Shown here piece by piece: positions 8,904-18,191 of a stretch of DNA of 64,000 nt. The notes below the pieces were generated by a model. That model did not search any database and was not told the origin of the DNA. It was given only the letters and a program-made list of their open reading frames with translations. The DNA lies in the NCBI RefSeq assembly GCF_900095305.1, contig NZ_FMDO01000028.1, forward strand, positions 62,001-126,000, written 5' to 3'. Position numbers and translations under genes: made by a program. This DNA is from Proteiniborus sp. DW1. GTDB lineage: Bacteria; Bacillota; Clostridia; Tissierellales; Proteiniboraceae. How positions within the stretch are numbered: position 1 is the first letter of the stretch; each line of letters opens with the position of its first letter.

Positions 8904-8955
8904 AGGTCAGCACTAAGGAATATAAGTATATTCTTTTGTGCTGACCTTTTATTTT
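8904..8955 (+). terminator. Terminator or attenuator before the purine permease
   Basis: The 10-base perfect arms aggtcagcac and gtgctgacct enclose an AT-rich loop and are followed by ttttattttg. A TATAAT (8853-8858) and a TTGACA (8865-8870) lie upstream. Transcripts starting there would meet this hairpin before the permease start, so it may act as an attenuator. Confidence 0.7.
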
Positions 8956-9055
8956 GTAAATTTTTAGCAACCGAAGATATAGGAGGTGTATAAGTAAACA
9001 AGACATTTTTTTAAAATGAAGCTATATAATTTAAATTAAAAAGGAGGTCCATATA

Positions 9056-10387
9056 ATGGATGCAGTTAATAAAAAAGCTTCTGTATACGAATTAGATGGT
9101 AGACCAGAACTGAGGCTTGCCATACCTTTAGGAATGCAACATATATTAGCTATGTTTACTGGTAATATAGCTCCTATAATTATTTTGGCAAATGCAATAA
9201 ATTTACCTGAAGCAAATAAAATTATAATGATTCAATCTGCAATGATTGTTGCAGGTTTAGTGACATTAGTTCAACTATATCCACTGGGAAAAGTTGGAGC
9301 TAGGTTACCACTAGTAATGGGAACAAGCTTTGCATTTGTTCCAACAGCATTAAGTGTGGGTCAAGCCTACGGGTTACCAGCTGTACTAGGAGGTTCCTTA
9401 ATCGGAAGTTTAGCTGAAATCACCATGGGATTTTTTATAAAGCCATTGAGAAGATTTTTTCCACCAATTGTGACAGGAACAGTTCTAGTTGCAATAGGAA
9501 TATCACTTCTTCCAACTGGTATCAATTATTTTGCAGGGGGAGCAGGAGCTGCGGACTTTGGTTCGCCAAAAAATCTCTTTTTAGGTTTTGTAGTATTTAT
9601 AACAATATTACTTCTTCAAAGGTTTGGTAAGGGAATATTTAATATAGCGTCAATTCTAGTAGCATTAATTATTGGTTACATCATAGCTATTCCTCTAGGG
9701 AAAATTGATTTTTCTGGTGTGGCTCAGGCTGCATGGTTCAGCATACCAAAGCCACTTCATTTTGGATTGGAGTTTAGATTAGATGCAATACTTAAGTTTG
9801 CAGCTGTTTATCTAGTAGTGGGGCTAGAAACCTTAGGAAACGTATCAGGCATAACATTAAGCGGAGAAAATAGAGAAGCAACAGATAGAGAAATGACAGG
9901 AGCAGTATTAGCTGATTCAGTAGGTAGTGCTTTTGCAGCAATATTTAATGTGTTACCAAACACAGCATACGGACAAAATGCAGGAATAGTAGCAATGACT
10001 GGAGTAATAAATAGATTTGTTGTGGCTACAGGAGCAGTATTCCTAATATTAGCAGGTGTAATGCCTAAAATTGGAGCAATAAGTGCAGCTATGCCAGCAA
10101 GTGTATTAGGTGGAGCAGTTACAATAGTATTCTCCATGATAACAATAAGTGGAATTAAGATGGTTGGCAAGGCAGGATTAGATGGAAGAAATGCTACTAT
10201 ACTAGCAGCTTCTATAGGTCTAGGCTTAGGGTTTAGCCAAGTGCCAGAATCATTAATATATATGCCTGAGATTTTAAAGAATTTCTTTGGAGATCCTGTA
10301 GTGGCAGCAGGAATACTTGCACTAATCTTAAATATAGTTTTTCCTGAAGATACAAAACAATCTAATAAGGATGTAGTCCAAGCATAA
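9056..10387 (+). CDS. NCS2-family purine (xanthine/urate) permease
   Basis: This 443-residue polytopic protein has about 12-14 hydrophobic segments. NCS2 signatures include GMQHILAMFTGNIAPIIIL near the N-terminus, a TGTVLVAIGISLLP segment and the later PNTAYGQNAGIVAMTGV. The glutamine in QNAG is typical of xanthine/urate rather than uracil carriers. It probably imports xanthine, hypoxanthine or urate by proton or sodium symport. A strong aaggagg precedes the ATG by nine bases. The molybdenum hydroxylase subunits follow, so it likely supplies their substrate. Confidence 0.87.
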   Translation: MDAVNKKASVYELDGRPELRLAIPLGMQHILAMFTGNIAPIIILANAINLPEANKIIMIQSAMIVAGLVTLVQLYPLGKVGARLPLVMGTSFAFVPTALSVGQAYGLPAVLGGSLIGSLAEITMGFFIKPLRRFFPPIVTGTVLVAIGISLLPTGINYFAGGAGAADFGSPKNLFLGFVVFITILLLQRFGKGIFNIASILVALIIGYIIAIPLGKIDFSGVAQAAWFSIPKPLHFGLEFRLDAILKFAAVYLVVGLETLGNVSGITLSGENREATDREMTGAVLADSVGSAFAAIFNVLPNTAYGQNAGIVAMTGVINRFVVATGAVFLILAGVMPKIGAISAAMPASVLGGAVTIVFSMITISGIKMVGKAGLDGRNATILAASIGLGLGFSQVPESLIYMPEILKNFFGDPVVAAGILALILNIVFPEDTKQSNKDVVQA

Positions 10388-10458
10388 TAATCTCAATACA
10401 ACCCTAGTCTACTGGCTAGGGATATGTACTTTATTCCATTGATTTTAGAAGGAGTGAA

Positions 10459-11268
10459 ATGAATATGATAACTGTTAAAGAATATATAGCACCACAAAAT
10501 GTAGAAGAAGCATATGAGCTATTTAGCACAAAAAAGAATTCCACTATTCTTGGTGGTGGTGCATTTATAAGAATGGGTTCAAAAAATATAGGGACATTAA
10601 TAGACTTATCAAAAGCTAAAATTGATTATATACATGAAACGGAAAGTGCATTTGAAATAGGAGCTATGGCTACATTTGGAGATATTGAGCATTCAGAAGT
10701 TCTTGCTAAACACTTTGACAATCTTCTCTCAAAGTCTGTAAGAGAAATAGTGGGAGTACAACTTAGAAACATAGTTACTGTAGGAGGAACAGTTTACTCA
10801 AGATACGGATTTTCAGATTTTATAACAGGGCTTTTAGCATTAGATACTAAAGTGAATTTTTACAAGCAAGGAAGTATTTCTTTAGAAGAATATTTAGAAA
10901 AGGGACCTAAAGAAAAAGATATATTAGAAAGCATAACAATCTCAAAAGACGGAAGAAGAGCCTCATATTTTACTATGAGAAACTCAAAGGGAGACTATGC
11001 AATTTTAAATGTAGCAGTGTCTAAACTAGGAGATGATTTTAGAATAGCAATAGGTGCAAGACCTCAAAGAGCCATATTAGCAAAGAAGGCAATGGAGTAC
11101 TTGTCTAACAATGGATATACTGAAGAACACATAAAAAAAGCAGTGGAAATAGCAGCAGATGAAATCACTTTTGGCACAAATACAAGAGGAAGCAAAGAAT
11201 ATAGAAAACATATCTGCAAAGCTTTGTTAAAAAAAGCACTGATGGAGGTTGTTAGCTATGAAGATTAG
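10459..11268 (+). CDS. xdhB: Xanthine dehydrogenase-type FAD-binding subunit
   Basis: This 269-residue protein belongs to the CO-dehydrogenase/xanthine-dehydrogenase medium-subunit family. The FAD-binding motifs are TILGGGAFIRMG (about 32-43) and the region NIVTVGGTVYS (about 107-117). A C-terminal domain follows. It passes electrons from the iron-sulfur subunit to NAD or another acceptor in a membrane-free cytosolic complex. The start has aaggag eight bases upstream. It overlaps the start of the iron-sulfur gene, showing tight coupling. Confidence 0.88.
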   Translation: MNMITVKEYIAPQNVEEAYELFSTKKNSTILGGGAFIRMGSKNIGTLIDLSKAKIDYIHETESAFEIGAMATFGDIEHSEVLAKHFDNLLSKSVREIVGVQLRNIVTVGGTVYSRYGFSDFITGLLALDTKVNFYKQGSISLEEYLEKGPKEKDILESITISKDGRRASYFTMRNSKGDYAILNVAVSKLGDDFRIAIGARPQRAILAKKAMEYLSNNGYTEEHIKKAVEIAADEITFGTNTRGSKEYRKHICKALLKKALMEVVSYED

Positions 11269-11725
11269 TATGAAAATAAACGGAGTGAATAAATCATTTG
11301 AGGTTTCCCCAGATGAATATCTAGTAGATACTCTAAGAAAAAATGGATATTTAGGAGTAAAAAGAGGATGTGATACAGGAGTATGTGGAGTTTGTACTGT
11401 TCATATGAATGGTAAAGCAATATTATCTTGTGTTACATTAGCAGCAAGAGCTGATGGGCAGGAAATAACTACTATTGAAGGAGCAGGTAAGGAAGCAGAA
11501 AGAATAGGAAAATATCTGGTAAATGAAGGCGTAGAGCAATGTGGTTATTGTAGCTCAGGGCTTATAATGAACATCTTATATCTAGAAAAATGTGTAGAAG
11601 ACCCTACAGATGAGGAGATACTCCATTATTTATCAGGTAATCTTTGTAGATGTACAGGGTATACAGGACAACTTAGAGCTATAAGAAAATATTTGGAGGC
11701 GAAGAAAAATGAAAGTAGTAAATAA
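11258..11725 (+). CDS. xdhC: Xanthine dehydrogenase-type [2Fe-2S] subunit
   Basis: This small subunit (about 155 residues) carries two [2Fe-2S] clusters. The plant-ferredoxin-type motif is GCDTGVCGVCTVHMNG with a following Cys in LSCVT. The C-terminal motif is QCGYCSSG plus GNLCRCTGYTG. It relays electrons from the Mo site to FAD. ATG 11258 is chosen because ggagg lies nine bases before it. It overlaps the FAD gene upstream by 11 bases and the large-subunit gene downstream by 17, as expected for a fixed-stoichiometry complex. Confidence 0.92.
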   Translation: MKISMKINGVNKSFEVSPDEYLVDTLRKNGYLGVKRGCDTGVCGVCTVHMNGKAILSCVTLAARADGQEITTIEGAGKEAERIGKYLVNEGVEQCGYCSSGLIMNILYLEKCVEDPTDEEILHYLSGNLCRCTGYTGQLRAIRKYLEAKKNESSK

Positions 11726-14027
11726 GTCATATACTAAAAAAGATGGTATGGGCTTAGTGCAAGGAAAACCAGTATATACAGATGACTTAGCCCCAAAGGA
11801 TGCATTAATAGTTAAGGTGCTTAGAAGCCCTCATGCTTTTGCAAGAATTAAGAATATCAATACATCAATAGCAGAAAAGATTCCAGGTGTGGAATGTATA
11901 TTCACATACAAAGATATAGAAAGAAAGCCACTAACAAGAGCTGGCCAATGCTACCCAGAATTATCACCATATGATAAGTTCTTGCTAGACGAATATGTAA
12001 GGCATGTAGGGGATGAAGTAGCCATAGTTGCAGCAGTAGATGAAAAAACAGCGGAAAAAGCTATTCGCTTGATAAAAGTAGAATATGAAGTATTAGAACC
12101 AGTACTAGACTTTGAGAAAGCAGATGGAAATGCATCCCTAGTCCATCCGGAAGAAGATATATTTACTTTAGTTGATATAGGATTTGATAGAAAAAGAAAT
12201 ATCGCCTGCCAAGTTGACCTTGAGCTTGGAGATGTAGAAAAAGCATTAGAAGAAAGTGATATTATAATTAAAAGAACTTATAGCTCACAAGCTCAAACAC
12301 AGGGGATGATGGAAACTCAGAGAACATTCACATATATGGATGTTCAGGGTAGACTAGTAGTAGTATCATCGACACAAATCCCTTTCCATGTAAGGCGAAT
12401 ACTTTCAAATACATTTAGTATTCCAGAAAGTATGATAAGAGTAATCAAACCTAGAATTGGCGGAGGATTTGGAGCTAAGCAAACAGCAAACTCAGAGTTC
12501 TATCCTGCATTAGTAACATTAAAAACAGGAAAACCAGCTAAAATAGTTTTCACGAGAAAAGAAGTATTTACAGGTACGAATTCAAGACATGCCATGAAAT
12601 TTGACGTGACAATAGGAGCTACAAAAGACGGAAAAATAAAGGCCATAGACATGGTAGGTTTATCAGACACAGGAGCTTATGGAGAGCACTGTCAAACTAC
12701 AATAGCAGCTGCTGCCAAAAAAGTATTCACAATATACAACAAGGCAGAAGCTTATAGATATTATGGAAAGGCAGTATATACAAACCATGTTCCTGGAGCA
12801 GCCCTAAGAGGTTTTGGAGTTACACAAGGGGTATTTGCAGTAGAATCAGCATTAAACGAATTAGCGGCTGAGCTTAAACTAGACCCGGTTAGAGTAAGAG
12901 AGATAAACATGATTAGAAAAGGAGAAACTACAAAACTTCTAAACATGACCATCAAAGGCTGGGGAGACAAGCCTATGTATATGGATGGCTGTATGCTGGA
13001 GTACTGTGTATCAAAGGGAAAAGAGCTTATTAAATGGGATGAAAAATTCTCAAAATGCGGAATCAGTGGAACTAAAGCAAGAGGGGTAGGTATGGCAATT
13101 GCTAAGCAAGGGTCTGGGCTGCCTAAGATAGATATGGCTTCAGCAACTCTAAAGTTAAACACAGATGGTTTCTTTAGTTTGCTATTAGGTGCAACAGATT
13201 TAGGTACAGGAAGCGATACAATTTTAGCTCAGATAGCAGCAGAGACTCTTGGAGTAGATTTAGAAAAAATAGTTGTTTATGCATCTGATACAGACTTAAC
13301 ACCATATGACAGTGGAGCTTATGCATCTAGTACCACATATACTACAGGTAATGCAGTAATAGATGCAGCAAATAAAATGAAGGAAGAGATAATTAAATAC
13401 GGAGCCATGTACTTTGAAACGGAGCCAGAAAATATTGAATTTGATGGAAAGAGTATTATAAAGAAAGATGACAAGCAAATAATAACATTAGAAGACTTCT
13501 CTAAGAAAATAACATATAATGTTCTACACACCCAGCTATCAACAACAGGTTCATATGTGCCAGAAATAGATGCTTCTCCATATATGGCAGGATTTGCAGA
13601 GGTAGAAGTAGATTTAGAAACAGGAAAAGTAGATGTAGTTGAATTTGTAGGAGTAGTAGATTGCGGTACACCTATAAACCCAATGCTTTCAAAGGTACAG
13701 GTTGAAGGTGGTATAGCAACAGGAATAGGGCTAGCCTTATATGAAGAAGTAAAATATAGCCCGGAAGGAAGGTTAATGACTGATACTCTGATGGAGTACA
13801 AGCTTCCAATGAGAAGAGACATTGGGAAAGTAGTTGCAGAATTAGCACCAGGATATGATGCTTCAGGACCTTATGGAGCTAAATCTATAGGAGAAGTAGT
13901 AGTAAATCCGGTAGCTCCAGCGATTATGGATGCTATATATAATGCTTGCGGAATCAGGATAAGAGACTTACCGGCAACACCAGAAAAAGTATTGACGACA
14001 TTGTTAGAAAAACAAAGCAATATATAA
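11709..14027 (+). CDS. xdhA: Xanthine dehydrogenase-type molybdenum-binding subunit
   Basis: This 772-residue large subunit of the molybdopterin-cytosine-dinucleotide hydroxylase family has an N-terminal a/b hammerhead domain and Mo-cofactor motifs. These include RIGGGFGAKQ (about 252), ALRGFGVTQG (about 363) and the C-terminal GAKSIGEVVVNP, whose Glu is the catalytic base. It hydroxylates a heterocycle such as hypoxanthine or xanthine; the exact substrate is not proven by sequence. It is the last gene of the permease-xdh unit and is followed by a terminator. Confidence 0.9.
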   Translation: MKVVNKSYTKKDGMGLVQGKPVYTDDLAPKDALIVKVLRSPHAFARIKNINTSIAEKIPGVECIFTYKDIERKPLTRAGQCYPELSPYDKFLLDEYVRHVGDEVAIVAAVDEKTAEKAIRLIKVEYEVLEPVLDFEKADGNASLVHPEEDIFTLVDIGFDRKRNIACQVDLELGDVEKALEESDIIIKRTYSSQAQTQGMMETQRTFTYMDVQGRLVVVSSTQIPFHVRRILSNTFSIPESMIRVIKPRIGGGFGAKQTANSEFYPALVTLKTGKPAKIVFTRKEVFTGTNSRHAMKFDVTIGATKDGKIKAIDMVGLSDTGAYGEHCQTTIAAAAKKVFTIYNKAEAYRYYGKAVYTNHVPGAALRGFGVTQGVFAVESALNELAAELKLDPVRVREINMIRKGETTKLLNMTIKGWGDKPMYMDGCMLEYCVSKGKELIKWDEKFSKCGISGTKARGVGMAIAKQGSGLPKIDMASATLKLNTDGFFSLLLGATDLGTGSDTILAQIAAETLGVDLEKIVVYASDTDLTPYDSGAYASSTTYTTGNAVIDAANKMKEEIIKYGAMYFETEPENIEFDGKSIIKKDDKQIITLEDFSKKITYNVLHTQLSTTGSYVPEIDASPYMAGFAEVEVDLETGKVDVVEFVGVVDCGTPINPMLSKVQVEGGIATGIGLALYEEVKYSPEGRLMTDTLMEYKLPMRRDIGKVVAELAPGYDASGPYGAKSIGEVVVNPVAPAIMDAIYNACGIRIRDLPATPEKVLTTLLEKQSNI

Positions 14028-14036
14028 CTAAAATAG

Positions 14037-14064
14037 GTCGATGTGTTGAACACATCGACTTTTG
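14037..14064 (+). terminator. Terminator of the xdh operon
   Basis: gtcgatgtgtt and aacacatcgac form an 11-base perfect stem with a one-base loop spacer and TTTT after it, 10 bases past the large-subunit stop. Confidence 0.85.
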
Positions 14065-14122
14065 AATATTTTTGCTCCTTTAATATGTTCAGCTGACAGT
14101 ACTTGAAATGCCAAGTTCCTAT

Positions 14123-14163
14123 TGTCACTCTGAGTGCAATGAAGAGTTTCGTCATCTTGAATC
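14123..14163. repeat. REP-like short intergenic repeat
   Basis: The block tgtcactctgagtgcaatga plus agagtttcgtcatcttgaatc resembles the widespread bacterial extragenic repeat of the type gtcat-ctga-cg-a-gaa-atc. A related copy is at 33637. Both are intergenic. The rest of the 14065-14279 gap shows no gene. Confidence 0.4.
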
Positions 14164-14279
14164 TTATTACTGTAATCCTAAGCTCTTAGGTAAAGGAATT
14201 TTAGTGTTAAAAATCCAACAGTGGTATATGACAAGAAGTTTTGGTATAATATACTTATTAAACACGTGAAGGTGATTGA

Positions 14280-15935
14280 ATGGCTTATCAAGCATTGTAT
14301 AGGAAGTTTAGACCAAAGACCTTTGACGATGTCATGGGGCAAGAACATATAACTACAACACTAAAAAACCAAATAAAAAATAATAACATAGCCCATGCGT
14401 ATTTATTTTCAGGAACTAGAGGAACTGGCAAGACTTCCACAGCAAAAGTATTTGCGAGAGCTGTCAATTGTACAAATAGTCATGATGGAAACCCTTGTAA
14501 TGAATGTGAAGTATGTAAGGGAATACTTGATGAAACTATAATGGATGTCATAGAAATGGATGCTGCTTCTAATACTAGTGTAGAAGATATTAGAGAGCTT
14601 AGAGAGAAGGCAAAGTATCCTCCAGCTAAATGCAAATATAAAGTATACATTATTGACGAGGTTCATATGATATCTAAAGGTGCTTCTAATGCTCTTTTAA
14701 AAATATTAGAAGAGCCACCAAAGCATTTAATATTCATACTGGCTACAACAGAGCCTCAAAGACTGCCAGCTACAATATTATCTAGATGTCAAAGGTTTGA
14801 CTTTAAAAGGATAACCATAAAAGATATAATAGAAAATATGCAAAACATATTAGACGAAATAGGCATAAATGCGGACCCAAAAGGTCTAAATCTAATAGCT
14901 AGAAATTCAGATGGAGCGATGAGAGATGCCCTTAGCCTTCTAGATCAATGCCTTTCCTTTTCTGAAAAGAAACTGACCTATGATTACATTCTCTCCATAC
15001 TTGGAGTAGTAAGTAATGATATAATATATGAGCTAACAGATTCAATAATAGGAAAAAATGCAGATAAGGCTCTTGAGCTTATAGAGCAAATAGTTCAAAG
15101 TGGGAAAGACATTAATCAGTTTATTAAAGACTTGATACTTCACTTTAGGAACCTAATGGTCATAAAGGTATCTAAAAATGTAGATAGTATGCTTGATGAA
15201 ACAGAGGAAATGATAGAAAATCTTAAAAAACAGGCTGAAAATATAGACACAAGTGGTATAATAAATATACTTAGAATACTATCAGATGCAGAGACTCAGT
15301 GCAAATGGTCGTCTCAGCCTAGGGTAATACTTGAAGTCAGCATCATAAAGATGTTAAACGAAGCTACTAACAATGATTTTGATGATGTGATGACAAGACT
15401 TAGAAGGCTAGAAGAAAAGCTTGAAAATGGCACTTTTATTAAAGAGGCAGATTCTAGAAAGCAATCTGTATCTAATACTTCTACTAAGAGTACAGTTTCT
15501 GAAAAAGTAGTAGAAAGGCAACAATATATTCCAGTTGCTACTAATCAAAACAAATGCGAATTACGAACAGATATAGATATTAAAGAGATTAAAGATGAAT
15601 GGAAAAATATATTAAAGGCTACAAGAGTTGAAAGAATATCTCTTCATGCTCTAATTATGGAAGGAAAACCTTTAAGTATAAAGAATAATATATTGACAAT
15701 AGCTTTTGAAGATGGATTTAGATTTCATAAAGAGGCCATTGAAAAAAGTGAAAATAAGGAGCTTGTTCAGAAAATCATTAATAATTGCTTAAATTCTAAT
15801 ATAGAGATTAAATTTGCAATGGAAGATGACATTGTAGATGTTAATGAAGAAAAGCAGGAAGAGAAACAAGGCGAAGAGCTAATCCAAAAGGTTATTGATA
15901 CTTTTGGAGAAGAACTAGTAAAAATTGAAGAATAA
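14280..15935 (+). CDS. dnaX: DNA polymerase III subunit gamma/tau
   Basis: DnaX is the clamp-loader ATPase of the replicative polymerase. This 551-residue protein has Walker A GTRGTGKTS (about 45-53), a zinc module of four cysteines (CTN...CNECEVC, about 64-79), Walker B IIDEVHM, and the SRC arginine-finger motif LSRCQRF. The collar domain and a Lys/Glu-rich tau-like C-terminus follow. It is followed 18 bases later by ybaB, with recR next, the classic Firmicute order. In Bacillus subtilis this block sits immediately after the SRP RNA gene; here 11 kb of signalling and purine genes lie between. Confidence 0.96.
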   Translation: MAYQALYRKFRPKTFDDVMGQEHITTTLKNQIKNNNIAHAYLFSGTRGTGKTSTAKVFARAVNCTNSHDGNPCNECEVCKGILDETIMDVIEMDAASNTSVEDIRELREKAKYPPAKCKYKVYIIDEVHMISKGASNALLKILEEPPKHLIFILATTEPQRLPATILSRCQRFDFKRITIKDIIENMQNILDEIGINADPKGLNLIARNSDGAMRDALSLLDQCLSFSEKKLTYDYILSILGVVSNDIIYELTDSIIGKNADKALELIEQIVQSGKDINQFIKDLILHFRNLMVIKVSKNVDSMLDETEEMIENLKKQAENIDTSGIINILRILSDAETQCKWSSQPRVILEVSIIKMLNEATNNDFDDVMTRLRRLEEKLENGTFIKEADSRKQSVSNTSTKSTVSEKVVERQQYIPVATNQNKCELRTDIDIKEIKDEWKNILKATRVERISLHALIMEGKPLSIKNNILTIAFEDGFRFHKEAIEKSENKELVQKIINNCLNSNIEIKFAMEDDIVDVNEEKQEEKQGEELIQKVIDTFGEELVKIEE

Positions 15936-15953
15936 TAAGGAGGTTTTTTTATA

Positions 15954-16289
15954 ATGGCAAGAGGTGGATTCCCAGGAATGGGTAACATGGGAAATATGAT
16001 GAAGCAGGTTCAAAAAATGCAGAAGCAAATGGCTGATTTGCAAAATGAGCTAAACGAAAGAGAAGTCGAAGCAAGCGCAGGTGGTGGAGCAGTTACAGTT
16101 AAGGTTAATGGAAAAAAAGAAGTGCTGGAAGTGACTATAGATAAGGATGTAGTAGATCCAGATGATGTTGAAATGCTTCAAGACTTAATCCTTGCTGCAA
16201 CAAATGAAGCTTTAAGAAGTGCAGACGAAATGGTTAGTAGGGAAATGCAAAAGATAACTGGAGGTATGAATATACCAGGGTTATTTTAG
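15954..16289 (+). CDS. Nucleoid-associated protein YbaB/EbfC family
   Basis: This 111-residue protein has a Gly/Met-rich N-terminus ([22 protein letters not shown]), a coiled-coil helix, and the core [29 protein letters not shown] typical of YbaB/EbfC dimeric DNA-binding proteins. It has a strong aaggaggtttttt before the ATG. It is co-located with dnaX and recR, as in most bacteria, suggesting a role in chromosome structure or DNA repair. Confidence 0.95.
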   Translation: MARGGFPGMGNMGNMMKQVQKMQKQMADLQNELNEREVEASAGGGAVTVKVNGKKEVLEVTIDKDVVDPDDVEMLQDLILAATNEALRSADEMVSREMQKITGGMNIPGLF

Positions 16290-16306
16290 CAGTTTCACTA
16301 CAGCTT

Positions 16307-16372
16307 CCTACCTTTAAGTTTTATCAAAGGTAGGATTTAAATAAGGTGGAGAGTATTCTCCACCTAGTTTTT
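16307..16372 (+). terminator. Two successive hairpins between ybaB and recR
   Basis: The first stem is cctaccttt/aaaggtagg (16307-16334). The second is aggtgga/tccacct with loop gagtattc (16344-16365), followed by agtttttc. The second looks like a terminator or attenuator, which would partly uncouple recR from dnaX-ybaB. Confidence 0.65.
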
Positions 16373-16417
16373 CTATGTTTAAATGCTGGAAACAGCTTAA
16401 CTGAAAGGGTGATATAG

Positions 16418-17017
16418 ATGGAGTATTTTGCGCCTCCTTTAGCCAGTCTAATAGAAGAATTTTCAAAACTACCTGGTATAGGCAGAAAAACAGCTCAAAG
16501 GCTTGCGTTTTATGTGCTAAACATGAATGCCGATGATGTAAATGAGCTTGCAAATGCCATAGTAAATGCCAAGAGAAATATTAAGTATTGTAGCATATGT
16601 AGTAATCTTACAGATACAGATCCATGCTTTATTTGTAGCAATACTAACAGAGATCAAACTACAATATGTGTTGTAGAAGACCCAAGAGATGTTATAGCCT
16701 TAGAGAAAACTAAGGAATTTCAAGGATTATATCACGTTTTACATGGAAGCATATCACCAATGGAAGGAATAGGCCCAGAGGATATAAAGATAAAAGAGCT
16801 TCTTCAAAGGATAAGAGAGCTAGATGTAGCAGAGGTAATATTAGCTACAAATCCTACTATAGAAGGAGAGGCCACAGCCATGTATATATCAAAACTCCTA
16901 AAGCCTTTAGGTATAAAAACCACAAGAATAGCTCATGGAATACCAGTAGGCGGAGACTTAGAATATGCAGATGAAGTGACTTTATCAAAGGCATTAGAGG
17001 GAAGAAGGGAGATTTAG
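16418..17017 (+). CDS. recR: Recombination mediator protein RecR
   Basis: RecR works with RecO and RecF to load RecA on gapped DNA. This 199-residue full-length protein has a helix-hairpin-helix ([13 protein letters not shown], about 18-30), a zinc finger with CSIC and CFIC pairs (about 58-72), a Toprim domain beginning [14 protein letters not shown] (about 80-93), and a C-terminal [20 protein letters not shown]. It is preceded by gaaagggtga. A terminator overlaps its 3' end, and the first mini-element begins 15 bases after its stop. Confidence 0.96.
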   Translation: MEYFAPPLASLIEEFSKLPGIGRKTAQRLAFYVLNMNADDVNELANAIVNAKRNIKYCSICSNLTDTDPCFICSNTNRDQTTICVVEDPRDVIALEKTKEFQGLYHVLHGSISPMEGIGPEDIKIKELLQRIRELDVAEVILATNPTIEGEATAMYISKLLKPLGIKTTRIAHGIPVGGDLEYADEVTLSKALEGRREI

Positions 17018-17031
17018 GCTTTCTTCTTTTT
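17001..17031 (+). terminator. Terminator overlapping the recR stop
   Basis: gaagaagg pairs with ctttcttc (one G-T) around loop gagattta-g and runs into a T-rich tail, closing the dnaX-ybaB-recR operon. Confidence 0.65.
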
Positions 17032-17249
17032 TGTCCCCCTAAAATAAAGTTCTTCAACAAGTAAATAAAGTTCTTCAAAGCAGGAGAAATCTTAGATTAA
17101 AATCCAAGAAATCTCCTGTTTTTTTATTCCCTTTTTCTTTCCTCTTACCCTTCAACCAATTGGAATTGCTACAACTTCATTGCCTTATTCCCTTACTCCT
17201 TCCCACCTTAATCCTGGTTTCTTTTGAAGAACTTTATTTTCAGGTTACA
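17032..17249. mobile_element. Mini-element (MITE-like) with Tn7-type TGT...ACA ends, copy 1
   Basis: This 218-base non-coding element begins TGTCCCCCTAAAATAAAG and ends CTTTATTTTCAGGTTACA, giving 26-base imperfect terminal inverted repeats. The left end has two tandem 17-base sites (aaaataaagttcttcaa at 17041, and again at 17063). The right end has one inverted copy at 17224. Inside is a terminator-like hairpin (caggaga...tctcctg, then seven T) and a pyrimidine-rich tract. A second copy in the same orientation is at 35812-36098, with about 90% identity over the first 105 bases. Repeated transposase-binding sites and TGT/ACA termini are features of Tn7/TnsB-type elements. No transposase is encoded and no target duplication was recognised. 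Confidence 0.65.
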
Positions 17250-17422
17250 AAGTTAGGACAGGAAAAAGTAAAAAGTTATAAGGGTTAAGAAAAAAATGAA
17301 TATTTTTTAAATGTAGAGTTATGTACCTAACTCCAATAGAAATTATGGTATAATATAGGCAAGATTATCTAGTATATTCTAAAACTTTATAAATACATAG
17401 CAAATGAAAGGGGATGAGGGTA

Positions 17423-18094
17423 GTGGTTATAAATAAAAAAGCTTTATCCGAAGAAGATATAAAGATGAAATATATTACCCCTGCAATAGAAAAAGCAGGA
17501 TGGGATATAAAAACTCAAGTAAGAGCTGAATATAGCTTTACGGACGGAAGAATTATAGTCAGGGGAAATCTTGTAGCCAGAGGGAAAAGAAAAAGAGCAG
17601 ACTATATTTTAAGCTATAAACCTAATATGCCCCTTGTTATCATAGAAGCAAAAGATAATAATAAACCCATGGGAGCAGGAATGCAACAAGCTCTTAAATA
17701 TGGAGATATTTTAGATATTCCCTTTATATATAGTTCCAATGGAGATGGATTTATCGAACATGATAATTTTACTGGGAAAGAAAGAGAACTTAGTTTAGAA
17801 GAGTTTCCAAGCCCAGATGAGCTATGGGAGAGGTATAAGGCAGGGAAAGGAATCCAAGCTCATGAAGAAAAGATTGTATCAGAAGACTATTTCTTTGATA
17901 TGAGTGGTAAATTTCCAAGGTATTATCAGAGAGTAGCTATTAATAGAACTATAGAAGCTATATCAAAAGGACAAGATAGAATACTATTAGTTATGGCTAC
18001 GGGGGAACGTGTCATAATAGTGATGGGTGCAGTTTGTGTTATAAGATCAAGGGTTTTAGGAACTTTAAACAAATATATTTCGTGCATTGCTTAG
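17423..18094 (+). pseudogene. Type I restriction endonuclease subunit R (HsdR), truncated
   Basis: The first 190 residues match the HsdR nuclease domain: KYITPAIEKAGWD, the PD-(D/E)xK-like RADYILSY and PLVIIEAKDNNKPMGAGMQQAL, then FPRYYQRVAINRTIEAI leading into the helicase. The match stops inside Walker A: VMATG is followed by unrelated ERVIIVMGAV rather than TGKT. Everything after base 18003, about three quarters of the protein, is missing. No hsdM or hsdS is nearby. ATG 17414 is the alternative start. A TATAAT lies at 17349-17354. The fragment is inactive as a restriction enzyme. Confidence 0.8.
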
Positions 18095-18191
18095 AGTAAC
18101 TAGGATTTAGTTGTAGTAAGTAGTGCATGAAGATAAGGGTGTTAGCTATTGAAGAGTTAGTAATTATTTAATATTGATGTTAGTATATAGC

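Noticed and set aside
13319-13822. Long minus-strand frame of 167 codons opposite the Mo-subunit gene
   Set aside because: It is antisense to a well-supported gene and its Ser/Thr-rich composition is that of a complementary-frame artefact.
17032-17249. CRISPR array from the repeated 17-base units
   Set aside because: Only two direct and one inverted copies occur, with no regular spacers; the layout fits transposon ends.
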